From the NCBI GenBank assembly GCA_009193035.1, contig SWDT01000248.1:124001-188000 (forward strand): DNA of 64,000 nucleotides. Direction: 5' to 3'. The notes beneath the pieces are model-generated. The model worked only from the letters and a program-made list of their open reading frames with translations, searched no databases and had not been told where the DNA came from. The position numbers and the translations under genes were made by a program. Positions 61,501-64,000 of the stretch are shown here, in pieces. Source of the stretch: Halicephalobus mephisto. Its lineage: Eukaryota > Nematoda > Chromadorea > Rhabditida > Panagrolaimidae. Each line of letters starts with the position of its first letter. Within the stretch, counting starts at the first letter, position 1.

Positions 61501-63301
61501 CTTGGCTTCATAAATGTAATTCTGCTATTGATAGTTTTATATCTGTGGATGATAATGTTTTATTTTTAACAACAGAAATGGGTTTGTTTTTAAATATTAT
61601 TAATTTTAATTAAAATAAATTTTAGCTGGACAAGGATTTTACGATATTACGGAAAGTGAACAACAACTTGTTCAAGGATTGATTGCTTTTGTTTTGGCGA
61701 TCTGTGTTCAAGGATGGGAACCAGAAAATCCGGAAAAAAAGTAATTTTTTTACAACTTTTATATCCCAATGAAATTTTGGATAGTGATTGAAAATAGAAA
61801 ATCACTATCCAAGAATTTCACTGGAGCTGTTTTCTGGATAGTGATCGAAAGAGTAACTTAAATCACTATCCAAAAAAAATGGATAGTGATTAGGAAATTT
61901 GAGCCAAAATGGACACTATTCAGGAATTTTACTGGAGCTGTCTTTTGGATAGTGACTTGGACAGCTCCAATGAACTTTTGGATAGTGACTGAAATGGAAA
62001 TTTTTTAGGAATGGATTTATTCAATTATTGGAGAGACGTGTTGGGAAAGAAAGGATTGCCGAAGCCTTGGATGGTTTAAGTCGTTCGGAATTTTATATTC
62101 AAGCTGCTCAACGACCACAACCTCTTGCTAAAAATCCTCAAGATTTAAAATTGGAATTTCAATTTACAAAAATGGTAAAATCACTAGAATCAACATTAGT
62201 GAAAATTTTTCGACCTAATGGAACAGTCGTTTCATCAGCTTCAGAAGCCGTAGTTGCATCTTACAAGAAGCTAATTAAGCAACAAGATGAACAAATAGCG
62301 GCTTTGACTCAAGAATTAAAAAATTTAAAAACAGAAGATTCAAATGTTAATGAAAAAGAATTTTTAACAAATGGTGTATCGGAGAAAAATGAAATAATTG
62401 AGAATTTAAAACAAGAATTGGCAAATCAAACTAAACGAGCAAACGAAATGGCCGATGCTTACGTTTGGGTCGAAAATGCAAAAACGTAAGTTTGTTTTTT
62501 AAAGGTTATAAAATAATTAATTTTTTCAAAGTTTATGTATAGGAAAATTTACTTTTTAAAGTTTTTATATAAGAAAATTCATTTCTTTAAAATTTTTATA
62601 TAAGAAAATTCATTTCTTTAAAATTTTTATATGAAAAAAATTCATTTTTGAAGTTTTTATATAAGAAAATTCATTTCTTTAAAGTTTATATATGGAAAAA
62701 AATTTATTTTTGAAGTTTTTATATAAAAAAATTCATTTCTTTAAAGTTTATGTTTTAAAAAATTAGTGTTTTTAAGTTTATCTAAAAAAGGAAAACAAAT
62801 TTTAAACTGATTTGGTTGTCGGAAATTCGTTTTGGGAAAATTAAAAAATAGTAGTAATTAATACGTTGTAGGTTGAATGCCCAATGGCAGAATGAAGTGG
62901 AAACTTTACGTGGTTGGCTGAAACAATGGCAAGAATTTAATGTTCAACAAATTCCTGAACCTCATAATGCATATTGTCAACAATTAATTACGGAAAATAG
63001 AACTATGGAAACTCAACTTCATCAAGGATGGACTGCTTTTGAGAAATTAACGGCTGATTATGCAAATGCTATCAAAAATATAGAATATTATAAAAATTAC
63101 ACCGCAGAATTGGAAAAAAAGTTATTTTTATTTGAAAATAAGCAAGATATTCCTAAATCTCAGGATAATTATCAACAATTAACAAAAGAACACGAGGATT
63201 TACTGGTTTTACTTGCAGAACAAGATGCGAAACTGACGAATTATAAACAACGCCTCAGGGCTCGTGGAGAACCTGTGTCTGATGATGAAGCAGAAGCTTA
63301 G
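58512..63301 (+). CDS. uso-1: General vesicular transport factor p115 / Uso1
   Basis: Eight exons, 58512-58667, 58712-59207, 59734-60175, 60483-60837, 61443-61581, 61626-61740, 62009-62485 and 62872-63301, total 2610 bases and 869 residues. The N-terminal two thirds is an armadillo-type helical head ([78 protein letters not shown]). The rest is coiled coil ([37 protein letters not shown]), ending in an acidic SDDEAEA. This is the p115/USO1 plan. The protein is a Rab1 effector that tethers ER-derived COPII vesicles to the Golgi. It is somewhat shorter than the vertebrate form through a shorter coiled coil. A poly(A) signal AATAAA lies at 63395-63400. Confidence 0.95.
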
Positions 63302-63624
63302 TTATTAACTTGTTTTTTAAGTAATTATTTATTTATTTATTATCACTTAGGAAATTATAATTGGTGATGGATCAAATTGGGATGTGGATTTTTAAATAAA
63401 ATTTAATTATTAAAAATTTTTTATTTAATAGATTTTATTTTTAAAAAAATTTTAATAACTTTTTTTGGGGATTTTTTTTGAAAAATTTTTATTTGAAAAA
63501 AATTTTTTGGAAGTTTTTGTTTGAAAAATTTTATTTTTTTTTTGTTTTTGTTTAATAAATTTTTTTTGGAAGTTTTTGTTTGGAAAATTTTTTATTTTGG
63601 ATAATACAGTAATGAGGAAAGAAT
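63302..63624. other. Convergent 3' intergenic sequence
   Basis: This carries the uso-1 3' end and low-complexity T-rich sequence; nothing else seen. Confidence 0.5.
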
Positions 63625-63791
63625 TCAAGGTCTGTTTGCGACGAATTGACTGATTAATGGACGACGGATACTGTGTTTAGTACAGAGATCTTCGAAATTG
63701 GATTTTGTAAAGAAATTTTTGATGAAATCAAAGTCGATAGAATGGAAATGTAATTCTTTCAAAGGTTTTGGATTTTTGAAAATTGGATTAT
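63625..63791 (-). CDS. Last exon of a gene that continues beyond the right edge
   Basis: The acceptor AAATTTCAG at 63792-63800 leads into an exon of two bases plus 55 codons to TGA at 63627-63625. It reads FKNPKPLKELHFHSIDF, KSNFEDLCTKHSIRRPLISQ and ends VANRP. Codon use and the clean acceptor support a real exon. I do not recognise the protein. Confidence 0.65.
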
Positions 63792-63844
63792 CTGAAATTT
63801 AAAATATTAGTTTCTTTTGCGATTTTTAGAATTTTAAACAATTT

Positions 63845-64000
63845 TAATTTTTCTACAGTAATCCGAGAATCTGAAGAATTTTACTTTTTTACAGTAACCT
63901 AAACTTTAAAAGTATTATTTTAATTTTTCTACAGTAATCCGAGAATCTGAAAATTTTTAATTTTCTACAGTAACCTAAACTTTAAAAGTATTATTTTTAT
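63845..64000. repeat. Tandem repeat around CTACAGTAATCCGAGAATCT
   Basis: At least two to three units of about 65 bases alternate TTTTTCTACAGTAATCCGAG and TACAGTAACCTAAACTTTAA. The array lies in an intron of the partial gene and continues to the window edge. Confidence 0.85.

Overview
The window is nuclear DNA of a rhabditid-type nematode. The evidence is a background of roughly 70% A+T, many introns of 40-55 bases with GT...TTTTCAG or TTTTAG ends, the nematode CUB-like protein family, a ciliary gene with a DAF-19-type X-box, an xbp-1 gene with an IRE-1-type 23-base intron, and the TACTGTAG/CTACAGTA octamer scattered through exons and introns. I assembled the exons by hand. For every multi-exon model the splice phases agree and the spliced length is a multiple of three, apart from genes that run off the window.

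Layout, left to right. 1-3765 (-): N-terminal part of a large secreted or membrane EGF-repeat protein (fibrillin/MUA-3/MUP-4 type), running off the left edge. 3766-9315: A+T-rich sequence with repeats and one doubtful small gene. 9316-13049: a segment bounded by about 150-230 base inverted repeats, holding a CUB-like GPI-anchored protein gene (-), a tRNA-like sequence and the end of a membrane-protein gene of unknown kind (-). 13050-14750: degraded mobile DNA with up to three solo LTRs, one with a perfect 5-base target duplication. 14988-20298 (-): receptor tyrosine kinase. 21666-22054 (-): orphan open frame. 24399-25747 (-): type II PIP kinase (ppk-2-like). 28763-31369 (-): two-KH poly(C)-binding-type protein. 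38723-38994 (-): unknown 76-residue protein. 41266-42303 (-): ift-20 with a perfect upstream X-box. 49270-54203 (+): secretin-family GPCR. 54312-55637 (-): xbp-1, tail to tail with the GPCR. 56372-58005 (-): ARG1-type DnaJ protein. 58512-63301 (+): uso-1 (p115). 63625-63791 (-): last exon of a gene that continues off the right edge.

The right-hand 15 kb is gene-dense and partly secretory in theme: xbp-1 (ER stress transcription factor, with a UPRE-type CCACGTCA about 0.5 kb upstream), a J-domain co-chaperone, and the p115 golgin, which is divergent from the J-protein gene. This may be coincidence. The centre (31-49 kb) and the 3.8-14.9 kb stretch are repeat-dominated: tandem arrays with units near 117-127 bases, palindromic MITEs, and a family of TIR elements (TACACACAAAAA ends) filled with satellite.

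Limits: there was no database search, so paralogue names are by recognition only. First exons are the weakest part of each model, because nematode trans-splicing can hide 5' ends.
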